Positions 16,333-23,904 of a DNA stretch of 64,000 bases are shown piece by piece (position 1 is the first letter of the stretch; the number at the start of each line of letters is the position of its first letter). The notes below the pieces were generated by a model. That model ran no database searches, was not told where the DNA came from, and saw nothing but the letters and a program-made list of their open reading frames with translations. The position numbers were made by a program, and so were the translations under genes. Source of the stretch: Sandarakinorhabdus sp. AAP62 (GTDB lineage Bacteria; Pseudomonadota; Alphaproteobacteria; Sphingomonadales; Sphingomonadaceae); the NCBI RefSeq assembly GCF_000331225.1, contig NZ_ANFY01000008.1, positions 34,040 through 98,039 of the forward strand. Reading direction: 5' to 3'.

Positions 16333-17204
16333 ACTGGAAACTGGGTATCATCGGTGGTTCCGGCCTCTATGCCATCGATGGGCTGGAGGATGCGCACTGG
16401 GTGCAGGTGGAGAGCCCGTGGGGCACGCCGTCTGATGCCATTCTCACCGGCCGCATTGCCGGCATCGAGGTGTGTTTTCTGCCGCGCCACGGCCGCGGCC
16501 ACCGCATCCCGCCGCATCAGCTCAATGTGCGTGCCAATATCGACGCGCTGAAGCGGCTGGGCTGCACCGATGTGCTGGCGGTGTCGGCGGTGGGCTCGTT
16601 GAATGCCGCCATGGCACCGGGCGAATTCGTGGTGGTGGACCAGTTCATCGACCGCACCAAGGGGCGGCCCTCGACCTTCTTCGAGACTGGCCTGGTCGCG
16701 CATGTGCCGATGGCCGATCCGACCTGCCCGCGGCTTTCGGCCCTGGCGGCGGACGCAGTGGCGGCGGCGGGTGGCACGGTGCATCGCGGGGCGACTTACC
16801 TGGCGATGGAAGGCCCGGCCTTTTCCACACGCGCCGAAAGCCGGCTGCACCAGGCGTGGGGCTGTGATCTGGTGGGCATGACGGCGATGCCGGAAGCCAG
16901 GTTGGCACGCGAGGCGGAGCTGCCCTATGCGCTGGTCGCCATGGTGACGGATTTTGATTGCTGGCACGATGGCGCCGATGTTGATGTGACCGACATCCTG
17001 GCCGTGATGCACGGCAATGCGGCGCTGGCGCGGGCCATGATCATGACATTGTGCGCCCGCCTGCCAGCGATGCGTGCGCCCAGCCTGATCGATACGGTGC
17101 TGGATAGCGCCATCATGACCGCGCCCGATGCGCGCGACCCGGCGATGTTGGCCCGGAACAGCGCCATCCTGTCGCGCTGGCTGGCAAAAGGGCGCACTGG
17201 CTGA
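16329..17204 (+). CDS. mtnP: S-methyl-5'-thioadenosine phosphorylase
   Basis: 291-residue phosphorylase that splits methylthioadenosine to adenine and methylthioribose-1-phosphate in methionine salvage. Family motifs: LGIIGGSGLY at the N-terminus, LPRHGRGHRIPPHQLNVRANI (~50-70) with the phosphate-binding residues, VSAVGSL, and MEGPAFSTRAES with GMTAMPEA in the base/ribose site. The TTG at 16329 overlaps the preceding stop (TTGA) and gives the family's normal N-terminus; an upstream ATG would add ten residues inside the previous gene. No other mtn genes are visible nearby. Confidence 0.93.
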   Translation: MNWKLGIIGGSGLYAIDGLEDAHWVQVESPWGTPSDAILTGRIAGIEVCFLPRHGRGHRIPPHQLNVRANIDALKRLGCTDVLAVSAVGSLNAAMAPGEFVVVDQFIDRTKGRPSTFFETGLVAHVPMADPTCPRLSALAADAVAAAGGTVHRGATYLAMEGPAFSTRAESRLHQAWGCDLVGMTAMPEARLAREAELPYALVAMVTDFDCWHDGADVDVTDILAVMHGNAALARAMIMTLCARLPAMRAPSLIDTVLDSAIMTAPDARDPAMLARNSAILSRWLAKGRTG

Positions 17205-17230
17205 CGGCGTTCACGCTGCTATCAGGGGCC

Positions 17231-18094
17231 ATGGATCGCATCAGCATCGCCACGCCGGCCGGCACGGTTTCCGCCCTGCAGGCCGGGCCACGGGATTTTC
17301 TGGGCCCGCGCCTGCATTTTGCCCATGCCACCGGCATGAACGCGCAACTGTATGAACCCGTGCTGGCGCCGCTGGCCGACCGGTTCGCCATCACCATCAG
17401 CGATGCACGCGGCCATGGCCATAGCGGCCTTGATCGTGATCCGGCCCACCTGACCAGCTGGGAGGATTTTGCCCACGATCTGCTGCGCCTGATCGACGTG
17501 ATCGACCGTGGCAGCGCCTGGGTTCTGGCCGGCCATTCGATGGGGGCCACGGTGTCGTTGCTGGCCGCCGCCATGCGCCCGGAACGGGTGGCCGGGCTGG
17601 TGCTGCTCGATCCGCCGATGCTGCCGTTCGATGTGGCGGCAACGGTGCGGGCCGGCGCCAGCATCCCCAATCCGATGGCCGATCAGGCGGCGCGGCGGCG
17701 CGGCATGTTCCCCAGCCGGGCCGAGGCGCGGGCGGCCTATCAGGGCCGCGGCGTGTTCCGCACCTGGAGCGATGCCCATCTGGATGCCTATCTGGCCGGT
17801 GGGCTGATCGACACTGATGAAGGCGTGGAACTGGCCTGCCAGCCGGCGTTCGAGGCGGCGACCTTCCGCGCGGTGTCGCCCAATGTCGAGCCGGCGCTGG
17901 CCCGCCTGCAACGGCCGTTCGTCCTGCTGGCCGGGGCGGAAGGCTCGACCGTGCGTGATGCCGAACTGGCGGTGTTCGCAGCGCACCCGTTGTGCCGCAG
18001 TGCGACGCGCCTGCCCGGTACCACGCATTTCCTGCCGCTGGAGCGCCCCGAAGCGGTGCGCGCCGCGATCAGTTCTTTTTCTGCGGCACCGTGA
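17231..18094 (+). CDS. Alpha/beta hydrolase
   Basis: 287-residue alpha/beta-fold hydrolase with the nucleophile in AGHSMG (~residue 100), an oxyanion region HFAHATGMNAQLYEP, a DARGHGHS strand-4 loop, and the histidine in GTTHFLPLERPE near the C-terminus. These features fit esterases or lipases of the AB_hydrolase_6 type; the substrate is unknown. I considered BchO because of the nearby pigment genes, but nothing specific supports it. The last 26 bases overlap tail-to-tail with lptA on the other strand. Confidence 0.82.
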   Translation: MDRISIATPAGTVSALQAGPRDFLGPRLHFAHATGMNAQLYEPVLAPLADRFAITISDARGHGHSGLDRDPAHLTSWEDFAHDLLRLIDVIDRGSAWVLAGHSMGATVSLLAAAMRPERVAGLVLLDPPMLPFDVAATVRAGASIPNPMADQAARRRGMFPSRAEARAAYQGRGVFRTWSDAHLDAYLAGGLIDTDEGVELACQPAFEAATFRAVSPNVEPALARLQRPFVLLAGAEGSTVRDAELAVFAAHPLCRSATRLPGTTHFLPLERPEAVRAAISSFSAAP

Positions 18095-18557
18095 AACGCC
18101 CGGTCACGCGGCCACCGGGATTGCTGGCCGAACGCGCGTCGAAACTGGTGGTGCGGCTGGCGAGGTTCCATACCACGCGCGCGCCTTCCAGATGATCGGT
18201 GCCGCGATCCAGCTTCACATTGCCGATCAGCGTCACCAGCTTGCCATTCACATCATAGACGCCGCTGTTGGACGTGGCGCGCATCGTATCCTGGCGCAGC
18301 CGCACATTGCCCAGTGCATCGAGCCGCTGCACCTGGGGATTGCCCGCACTGTCCTTGGCGTAACTGATGCGCACGCGATCGGCGTTGAGGATCATGCTGC
18401 CTTGCCGGATGACGACAGCGCCGGAAAAAATGGCTTCATTGCTGTCATCGGCGATGTCGATGCGGCCGGCATCCACATCGATGGGGGCGTTGCTGTCAAA
18501 GCGTTGGGCTGCCACGGGGCTGGCCAACAGCATCATGATCACGAAAGGCAGGCGCAT
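18069..18557 (-). CDS. lptA: LPS export periplasmic protein LptA
   Basis: 162-residue periplasmic bridge protein of the Lpt machinery. It begins with a signal peptide (MRLPFVIMMLLASPVAAQ), then an OstA-type beta-jellyroll: NAPIDVDAGRIDIADD, IFSGAVVIRQGSMILNADRVRI, and later TSNSGVYDVNGKLVTLIGNVKL. It carries lipopolysaccharide from LptC to LptD across the periplasm. It starts two bases after the lptC stop, with rnd upstream in the same operon. The tail overlaps the convergent hydrolase by 26 bases. Confidence 0.9.
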   Translation of the reverse strand: MRLPFVIMMLLASPVAAQRFDSNAPIDVDAGRIDIADDSNEAIFSGAVVIRQGSMILNADRVRISYAKDSAGNPQVQRLDALGNVRLRQDTMRATSNSGVYDVNGKLVTLIGNVKLDRGTDHLEGARVVWNLASRTTSFDARSASNPGGRVTGRFTVPQKKN

Positions 18558-18559
18558 TC

Positions 18560-19204
18560 CTATCCTCTGCCGCCGCGCTGGTTGATGCGCAAGTGAACAT
18601 TGCCGATCAGGCTGACGCGATTGCCGGCCAGATCGCCGGTCATGCGGTTGCTGCGGAATGTGCCCACCGGCAGCCGGCCCGAAACCGGCGCATCGGTCTT
18701 CACGGTGCGGCGTTTCAGATCGATGGCCACGGTTTCGGCATCCAGCGTGTAGCCGCCATCTGATCGCAGCTTCACCGGGCCAGCGACTTCCAGCCGGTCT
18801 TCATCAATGAAATAGCGGCCCGAAGGCGCAGCGACCGTGGCCGGGCCGTCCTTGCCTTCCAGCCGGGCGGCGAGCTGCGTGAGCACCACCACCGGTTCGG
18901 CGCTAGTGCGCTGCACGGCGCTGCCGGCCGAAATCGAGAAGGCTTCGCCGTTCGCCGTCTTGCCGCGATATTCGGCGCGGTTCACCCGCAGCCGTTCCCT
19001 GGACAGCGCCACCTGATCCTTGGCCAGCAGGAAGGAAAATTCCTGCACGCCGATCAGCGGCCAGATCAGGATGGTGATGCCGATCAGGAAGGCCGCGGCC
19101 GGCAACGCCAGTTTCAGCACCGTCATGCGCCGATCATGCCCGCTGCCGGGCAGGGCTGCCAGCTGACGCCGCGAGAGCGGGCGGGGGATGGGCGTGGTGG
19201 CCAT
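18560..19204 (-). CDS. lptC: LPS export ABC transporter periplasmic protein LptC
   Basis: 214-residue LptC-like protein. A cytoplasmic N-terminus (~30 residues) precedes one membrane helix (VLKLALPAAAFLIGITILIWPLI, ~27-50); the rest is a periplasmic jellyroll with NRAEYRGKTANGEAFSI, YFIDEDRLEVAGPVKL and a closing SNRMTGDLAGNRVSLIGNVHLRI. LptC receives lipopolysaccharide from the LptB2FG pump and hands it to LptA. The ATG at 19204 is chosen to keep the helix near the N-terminus; upstream codons overlap rnd. It is sandwiched between rnd and lptA, a common alphaproteobacterial order. Confidence 0.88.
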   Translation of the reverse strand: MATTPIPRPLSRRQLAALPGSGHDRRMTVLKLALPAAAFLIGITILIWPLIGVQEFSFLLAKDQVALSRERLRVNRAEYRGKTANGEAFSISAGSAVQRTSAEPVVVLTQLAARLEGKDGPATVAAPSGRYFIDEDRLEVAGPVKLRSDGGYTLDAETVAIDLKRRTVKTDAPVSGRLPVGTFRSNRMTGDLAGNRVSLIGNVHLRINQRGGRG

Positions 19205-19229
19205 TTTGAGCGTGCGTTCGGTCAGGCGA

Positions 19230-19844
19230 TCACAGGTGTGCGAAAATATCCTGCTCGGCCCAGCCGACCAGATCAAGTTCGGCGCGGGTGGCCAGGAAAT
19301 CGAAACAGGCGTTGGCGATGTGGGTGCGGCCTTCGCGGGCCAGACGTTCCACCAGCACGGCGTGAGCGCGGTGCAGATAGCGCACATCGCTGGCGGCATA
19401 TTCCTTCTGCGCGTCGGAAAGTTCGGCGGCGCCCCAGTCGCTGGATTGCTGCTGCTTGGAAATCTCGACGCCCAGCGTTTCCTTGAGCAGATCCTTCAGG
19501 CCATGGCGATCGGTGTAGGTGCGCACCAGTTTCGAGGCGATCTTGGTGCAGAACACCGGCGTTGCCCACACGCCCAGGAACTGGTGGATCACCGCCACGT
19601 CGAACCGGGCGAAGTGCATCAGTTTCAGGCGTTCGGGATCAGCCAGCACCGCCTTCAGATTGGGCGCGTCATACTGGCCGGGGGCAAAGCGCACCAGATG
19701 TTCATCGCCGTGGCCATCGCTGATCTGCAGCAGGCACAGCCGATCGCGGTGCGGATTGAGGCCCATGGTCTCGCTGTCCACGGCCACCGGGCCGGGGGCG
19801 AGAATGCCGGCGGGAAGATCGCCTTCGTGAAGATATACGGTCAT
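19230..19844 (-). CDS. rnd: Ribonuclease D (short form, DEDDy exonuclease)
   Basis: 204-residue 3'-5' exoribonuclease domain. DEDDy motifs: Exo I in VAVDSETMGL (Asp and Glu ligands), Exo II in MHFARFDVAV, and Exo III in YAASDVRYLH (Asp and the Tyr four residues before it). The HRDC domains of full-length RNase D are absent, as in most alphaproteobacteria. A SKQQQSSDWGAAELS stretch is typical of this group. The ATG at 19844 is preferred to one 12 codons earlier that would overlap the divergent gene. Upstream of lptC and lptA in one operon. Confidence 0.9.
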   Translation of the reverse strand: MTVYLHEGDLPAGILAPGPVAVDSETMGLNPHRDRLCLLQISDGHGDEHLVRFAPGQYDAPNLKAVLADPERLKLMHFARFDVAVIHQFLGVWATPVFCTKIASKLVRTYTDRHGLKDLLKETLGVEISKQQQSSDWGAAELSDAQKEYAASDVRYLHRAHAVLVERLAREGRTHIANACFDFLATRAELDLVGWAEQDIFAHL

Positions 19845-19903
19845 GGTCGTCGGCCTAGCAGGCGCGGGCCTTGCTGTCATCTGCGCTGGCGCTATCCTTG
19901 GCC

Positions 19904-20251
19904 ATGATGGTGACCGCTGCTGATTTGCCCGACGTGCGCGCGCTGCTGGTCGCGGCGGCGCGGAGTGGGCGCGATCTGTCCTATTCCGAAATGTTGCTGG
20001 CGCTGGGCTATCGCTTCAGCCGCCCAAAGATGCGCAGCCTGTGCCGGCTGCTCGACGCGATCGATGATGCCGGCCGTGCCGCTGGCGAGCCGGAACTGGC
20101 GGTGCTGGTGGTGCGCGAATCGGATCGGCTGCCGGGCCAGGGCTGGTGGGTGGGCCGCCGCGACGCGCCGGCCGATTGGACCGGGCCAGCCGCCCGCGCC
20201 TTCGTTGCCGAACGGCAGCAGGCAGCCTTTGCCTGGTGGGAAGGGCGCTGA
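19904..20251 (+). CDS. Conserved protein of unknown function
   Basis: 115 residues from ATG 19904 (longer from 19871), divergent from rnd with about 60 bases between the starts. The conserved-looking core reads SYSEMLLALGYRFSRPKMRSL, then LLDAIDDAGRAAGEPELAVLVV and a RLPGQGWWVG turn, ending in a helical AFVAERQQAAFAWWE. The Tyr-Ser-Glu-Met-Leu/Leu-Gly-Tyr start and the Pro-Gly-x-Gly-Trp turn resemble the winged-helix-like tail seen in some ParB/endonuclease-associated proteins, but I do not recognise the family. No membrane or signal segment. Confidence 0.6.
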   Translation: MMVTAADLPDVRALLVAAARSGRDLSYSEMLLALGYRFSRPKMRSLCRLLDAIDDAGRAAGEPELAVLVVRESDRLPGQGWWVGRRDAPADWTGPAARAFVAERQQAAFAWWEGR

Positions 20252-20254
20252 ACC

Positions 20255-21625
20255 CTAGCGCGGGTGCTCGTTGTTTTCCCCGTAGGACCGATGGTCATTG
20301 CCGCGCTGACCGCCATTTTCAACCGGCGCGCGGCGTGGTTCGGGCCGGGGCTCGGATCGGGCCTGCGGACGATATTCGGGACGCGGCTGGCCATTGCCTG
20401 CGCCCCAGTTCTGCCGCGGGGCACGCGGTTGGGCCTGGGGTTGCGGCGGGCTGGGCAACGCCATGCCGCCGGCCACCCGATCCGATACCCCGTCGCGCCG
20501 TCCGTTCCAGCCGCCATCACCACGATTTTCATTGGCGACGCGTGGCGGCCGGCCATCGGCGCGCCAATTGCCTTGATTGCCGCCATTCCAGCCGCCGGGA
20601 ACACCTGGCTGCACGCCATCGCGGCGCTGGCCGTCGCGGTTCCAGCCACCACGCGGCTGGTTGCCATTCCAGCCGGGCTGTGGCTGGCCCGTCAGATCGC
20701 GGCCGATGCGGTCACCCACGCTGCCGGGTTGGCCGCGGCGCGGTTCACCGCGCCAGCCGTCGCCCCGGTTGTCCCAGCGCCGATCGTCACTCCGGCGGCC
20801 ATTGTTCCAGCCCGGGTTGTTCCAGCCCGGATTGTTGCGGTTGCCGCCGCTCCAGCCCCGGTTCCAGCCATTGTTGCCGTTCCAGCCGCGATTGCCGCCA
20901 TGGCCTGGCGCGCGCCAGCCCCAGTTGCGATCCCATGGCTGGTTCCAGCCCCAATAGGGCGCATGCTGCCAGCGGCTGCGGCCCCACCAATTGGCGCCGG
21001 TGTTCCACGGATAGATGCGGCCGCCAAAGCCGCGCGCATAAAGATTGCCGCGCGGCACCCACACCCACGACGGGCCATACCAGCTGTTCCAGCTGTCATA
21101 GCCCCAGCCGGAACCAAAGCCGAAGCCGACATTCCAGCTGACGCGCGGCGGGATCGGCGCCCAGCCCACCACATCATCGGCCTCGCGCCAGGCGACCCAG
21201 CTTGGCCCCCAGGTCACATCCGGCACCCATACCCAGCCCACGGCTTCATCAAAGCCCCAGCGGCCATAATGATCGGTGGCCCAGCCCCAGGGATCGGCCG
21301 ACAGCCAGAAGCGGTTTTCCAGCCATTGCCCGTTCTGATAGGGGCGCCAGCCGTTCGGCGCATTGGGCACGAACACCAGGCCCCACTGCGGCGATTGCAG
21401 CCAGCGGCCATGCAAGCTGAGCGGCTGGCGGAACACGTCGATGCTGGGCACGTCTTCCGGGCCCCACTGGGCGCCGGGCTGCGCCGGCCAATCGGTGGCA
21501 TAACCGCCCATCACCGGCTGGTAGCCCGATGGGTAGCTGGGCGCGACGCCCGAGGCGTAATCGGGATAGGCGCAGCCCGCCAGCGTGGCAGCCAGCAGCA
21601 GCAGGACCGAACGGGGGAGTGACAC
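20255..21625 (-). CDS. DUF6600-like Trp-rich outer-membrane lipoprotein with Asn/Gly/Arg tail
   Basis: 456-residue predicted lipoprotein: signal peptide with lipobox LAGC (Cys ~18). The first half (to ~235) is Trp-rich with repeated short strands such as HGRWLQSPQWGLVFVP, WLSADPWGWATD, VGWVWVPDVTWGPSWVAWRE and YGPSWVWVPR, as in DUF6600 FecR-associated proteins. From ~235 it is a low-complexity tail of Trp, Asn, Gly, Arg and Gln repeats (RGWNGNN, PGWNN), then a Pro/Gln/Arg-rich end. The tail is positively charged and would be disordered. The function is unknown; DUF6600 proteins are thought to be envelope components. Confidence 0.75.
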   Translation of the reverse strand: MSLPRSVLLLLAATLAGCAYPDYASGVAPSYPSGYQPVMGGYATDWPAQPGAQWGPEDVPSIDVFRQPLSLHGRWLQSPQWGLVFVPNAPNGWRPYQNGQWLENRFWLSADPWGWATDHYGRWGFDEAVGWVWVPDVTWGPSWVAWREADDVVGWAPIPPRVSWNVGFGFGSGWGYDSWNSWYGPSWVWVPRGNLYARGFGGRIYPWNTGANWWGRSRWQHAPYWGWNQPWDRNWGWRAPGHGGNRGWNGNNGWNRGWSGGNRNNPGWNNPGWNNGRRSDDRRWDNRGDGWRGEPRRGQPGSVGDRIGRDLTGQPQPGWNGNQPRGGWNRDGQRRDGVQPGVPGGWNGGNQGNWRADGRPPRVANENRGDGGWNGRRDGVSDRVAGGMALPSPPQPQAQPRAPRQNWGAGNGQPRPEYRPQARSEPRPEPRRAPVENGGQRGNDHRSYGENNEHPR

Positions 21626-21703
21626 AGGCGACGCCTTTCACAGGAGATCGACCATCCAGTCGCACCCGCCGGCTTTCGGAATGCTGAATATTGCGAAAAT
21701 ATT

Positions 21704-22705
21704 TCAGCGCGGGATCTTGGCCTCCATCACGCATTCGCCGCCGGTGGGCAAGGGCCCGGCGCGCAGCAGGCGGATGGCATAGGGGGCCATGCCGCCATTG
21801 TCGTGGCCCACGTCAGGCACCAGTGCGCAGCTCCAGCCGAAACGCACGCCGGCCTGTTTTGCCGCATCCTGGGCGGCAGCATAGAAGGCCTTGCCACGCG
21901 CCAGCCGGTGCGGGCCCTGCGCCATGGCTTCGGGCTGGCGCGGCAGGCTGGGATAGTTTGGATCATTGTCGGCCGTGCCCTGCATGATCAGCATCGGCGA
22001 GGCAAAGGCCCGTTCCGGCTGCCACAGGCCGGGCGGCAGATTGCCCACCCCGAACGGCCAGCGATTGCGGCCGCTTGGCCAGGTATAGCTGCCGCTGTTG
22101 GCCGAGATCGCCCGGCTCATCTTCTGGCCAAAGCCGAGCATGACAAAGCGGTGGACGAACTGCGCGCCCGCCGAATGGCCGAACAGCACATAGTCTTTCG
22201 CGGTCAGCTTCTCGCGGGCCACCACCCGGTCGAAGATGACGTCGATCGCGGAATAGCTCCATGCCGAACGTGGCCGCAGGCTGCCATCGATGGCAAACAT
22301 CGCGCCATAGCTGTAATTGTCGTTGGTGGGGAAACCGCCCTTGGTGAATTCCGGCACCACCACGATCAGGCCTTCGCGCGTCGCCATGTTCACCCATTCG
22401 GCAACATAGCGATCGGCATCGCGGCCAACGCCGTGCATGACGAACATCACCGGTGCATCGGGCGCTGCGGTGGCCGGGCGCAGCACCCACACCGGGATCG
22501 GCGGGCCGCCCCAATCGGCCACTTCAAAGCGGCTGACGCCGGCGGCCGCCAACACCGCCGGCACCCGGGCGATGCCGGCCACCGGCACCCGCTGCGCCAC
22601 CGGCTGCTGGGCGAAATCGCGGATCAGCGCATCCACCTCCGGCTGGGCAGCGGCAAGTGGGGCAGCGGCCATTGCGGCGAGCAGGGCAGACAAGCGGATC
22701 ATCAC
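21704..22705 (-). CDS. Secreted alpha/beta hydrolase (PHB depolymerase/LpqC-like)
   Basis: 333-residue exported hydrolase: signal peptide (MMIRLSALLAAMAAAPLAAAQ), then an alpha/beta fold with MFVMHGVGRDADRYV as the oxyanion region, the nucleophile in FGHSAGAQFVHRF (~residue 185), the aspartate region MQGTADNDPNYPSLP and the histidine in PDVGHDNGG. The core resembles extracellular PHB depolymerase and feruloyl esterase-like proteins. It is clearly related to the cytoplasmic hydrolase at 33467-34363 (shared GAQFxHRF and QGPHRLAR segments). It starts nine bases after the M14 carboxypeptidase and is the last gene of the dctA-receptor operon. Confidence 0.82.
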   Translation of the reverse strand: MMIRLSALLAAMAAAPLAAAQPEVDALIRDFAQQPVAQRVPVAGIARVPAVLAAAGVSRFEVADWGGPPIPVWVLRPATAAPDAPVMFVMHGVGRDADRYVAEWVNMATREGLIVVVPEFTKGGFPTNDNYSYGAMFAIDGSLRPRSAWSYSAIDVIFDRVVAREKLTAKDYVLFGHSAGAQFVHRFVMLGFGQKMSRAISANSGSYTWPSGRNRWPFGVGNLPPGLWQPERAFASPMLIMQGTADNDPNYPSLPRQPEAMAQGPHRLARGKAFYAAAQDAAKQAGVRFGWSCALVPDVGHDNGGMAPYAIRLLRAGPLPTGGECVMEAKIPR

Positions 22706-22713
22706 GGGTTCCT

Positions 22714-23904
22714 TCAGCGGGCGGCCGCCATAAGCGCCTGGGCAGCGGCGGTGGCAAGGTGGTTGGTGCGTGTCGTGGGGCTGTCGTCACCCACTTCCCA
22801 GGTCAGGGCGCCCACGCCGAACTGGTCGCGCGCCCAGCTTTTCAGCACGCCATTGCCGGGATTGTGCGCCCGATCAATGCGGATATCGGCGCCGGCCAGA
22901 TCGCCGGTAATGGCCTGCAACATGGCTTCGCCCAGATCGGCCCCGGTGGGCTGCGGCGGCGCATAGACGACATCGCGGAAGGTGGAATGGAAATCGATCA
23001 CGGCCAATATGGGGCCGCGGGCGGCTTCGGCGGTGATGGCGGCGCCCAGCGCGCGGGTTTCGGGCTGGGTGAACGGGCCCCAATCACGGTTGAGATCAAC
23101 GCCGCCCAGATTGTGCCGCCAATGGCCCATCGCGAAACCATCGGGATTGGCCAGCGGCACGATCATCAGCGCATGGCGGCGGCGGAAGGCGCGCGCCGCA
23201 CGGCTGGGGCCAAGCAGCACATCGGTGAAGCGGGCAAAGGCCTGCGGCCCGCTGGTTTCGGGCGGGTGCTGGCGGGTGATGATGACGATCGTGCCGCGCG
23301 CCTTGGCCGGGCGGTGAAGATAGACCGCGAGCGGCCGGCGGGCGATGCTGTGGCCGGCATCGGCGCGGATCAGCTGGCCGGCGCGCACCCGCGCTTCGAA
23401 CGGGGCCAGCACATCGTCGCTGCGTTCCGGCGGCTGGGCGATCAGCAGGCGGGTGCGGGCCGGCGGCAGACGGATGGTGACCGAATGCTGATCGGTGGGC
23501 ACCGTCACGGCCTGCGGATCAAGGCGAACGGCCGGTGCGCCCGGTTCCGCCGTCCACGGCGCATAGCGGTGGCGGCTGTCACCATAATGCAGGGTGACGA
23601 TGGTGGATGCCGGCGCGTCGCTGGCCAGCACCAGGCCATACCAGGGGCTGGGGTTGATCGGCCTGTTTTCGGGCGCGATGGTCACATGCACATGGCCATC
23701 GGCATCGATGCGGCAGGCCGCCGCCGCCGCCCGTTCGAACCCGATGTGCACGCGCCGGCCACTGCCAGCGCACAACGGCGCCGAGGCGGTGGCGGCGGTG
23801 AACCAGGCCGGCGACAGGGCGGCTTCGGCCGCCAATGCCGGCAGCGGCACCGCCAGGACAGCCAACAGGCTGACCCATCCTGCCGCCGCCACCGGCATGT
23901 TCAT
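22714..23904 (-). CDS. M14 family zinc carboxypeptidase (CCP/Nna1-like)
   Basis: 396-residue exported metallocarboxypeptidase: signal peptide to ~26, a beta-rich N-terminal domain (~30-180), then the M14 domain with zinc ligands His213 and Glu216 (RQHPPETSG), His306 (IDFHSTF) and the catalytic Glu370 (TWEVGDDS). PLANPDGFAMG and GVDLNRDWG supply substrate-binding Asn and Arg. The beta domain plus M14 order is that of cytosolic carboxypeptidase-like (AGBL/Nna1) proteins, which remove C-terminal acidic residues in eukaryotes. The start codon shares one base with the receptor stop (TGATG), so it is coupled to the TonB receptor. Confidence 0.87.
   Translation of the reverse strand: MNMPVAAAGWVSLLAVLAVPLPALAAEAALSPAWFTAATASAPLCAGSGRRVHIGFERAAAAACRIDADGHVHVTIAPENRPINPSPWYGLVLASDAPASTIVTLHYGDSRHRYAPWTAEPGAPAVRLDPQAVTVPTDQHSVTIRLPPARTRLLIAQPPERSDDVLAPFEARVRAGQLIRADAGHSIARRPLAVYLHRPAKARGTIVIITRQHPPETSGPQAFARFTDVLLGPSRAARAFRRRHALMIVPLANPDGFAMGHWRHNLGGVDLNRDWGPFTQPETRALGAAITAEAARGPILAVIDFHSTFRDVVYAPPQPTGADLGEAMLQAITGDLAGADIRIDRAHNPGNGVLKSWARDQFGVGALTWEVGDDSPTTRTNHLATAAAQALMAAAR

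Noticed and set aside
17231..18094. Magnesium-chelatase-associated hydrolase BchO
   Set aside because: Only the general alpha/beta hydrolase signature is present, and the neighbours are methionine salvage and LPS export genes.
20264..21622. Long Ala/Pro/Arg-rich open frame opposite the Trp-rich lipoprotein
   Set aside because: It is the antisense of a low-complexity repeat tail. The minus-strand frame has a signal peptide and lipobox.
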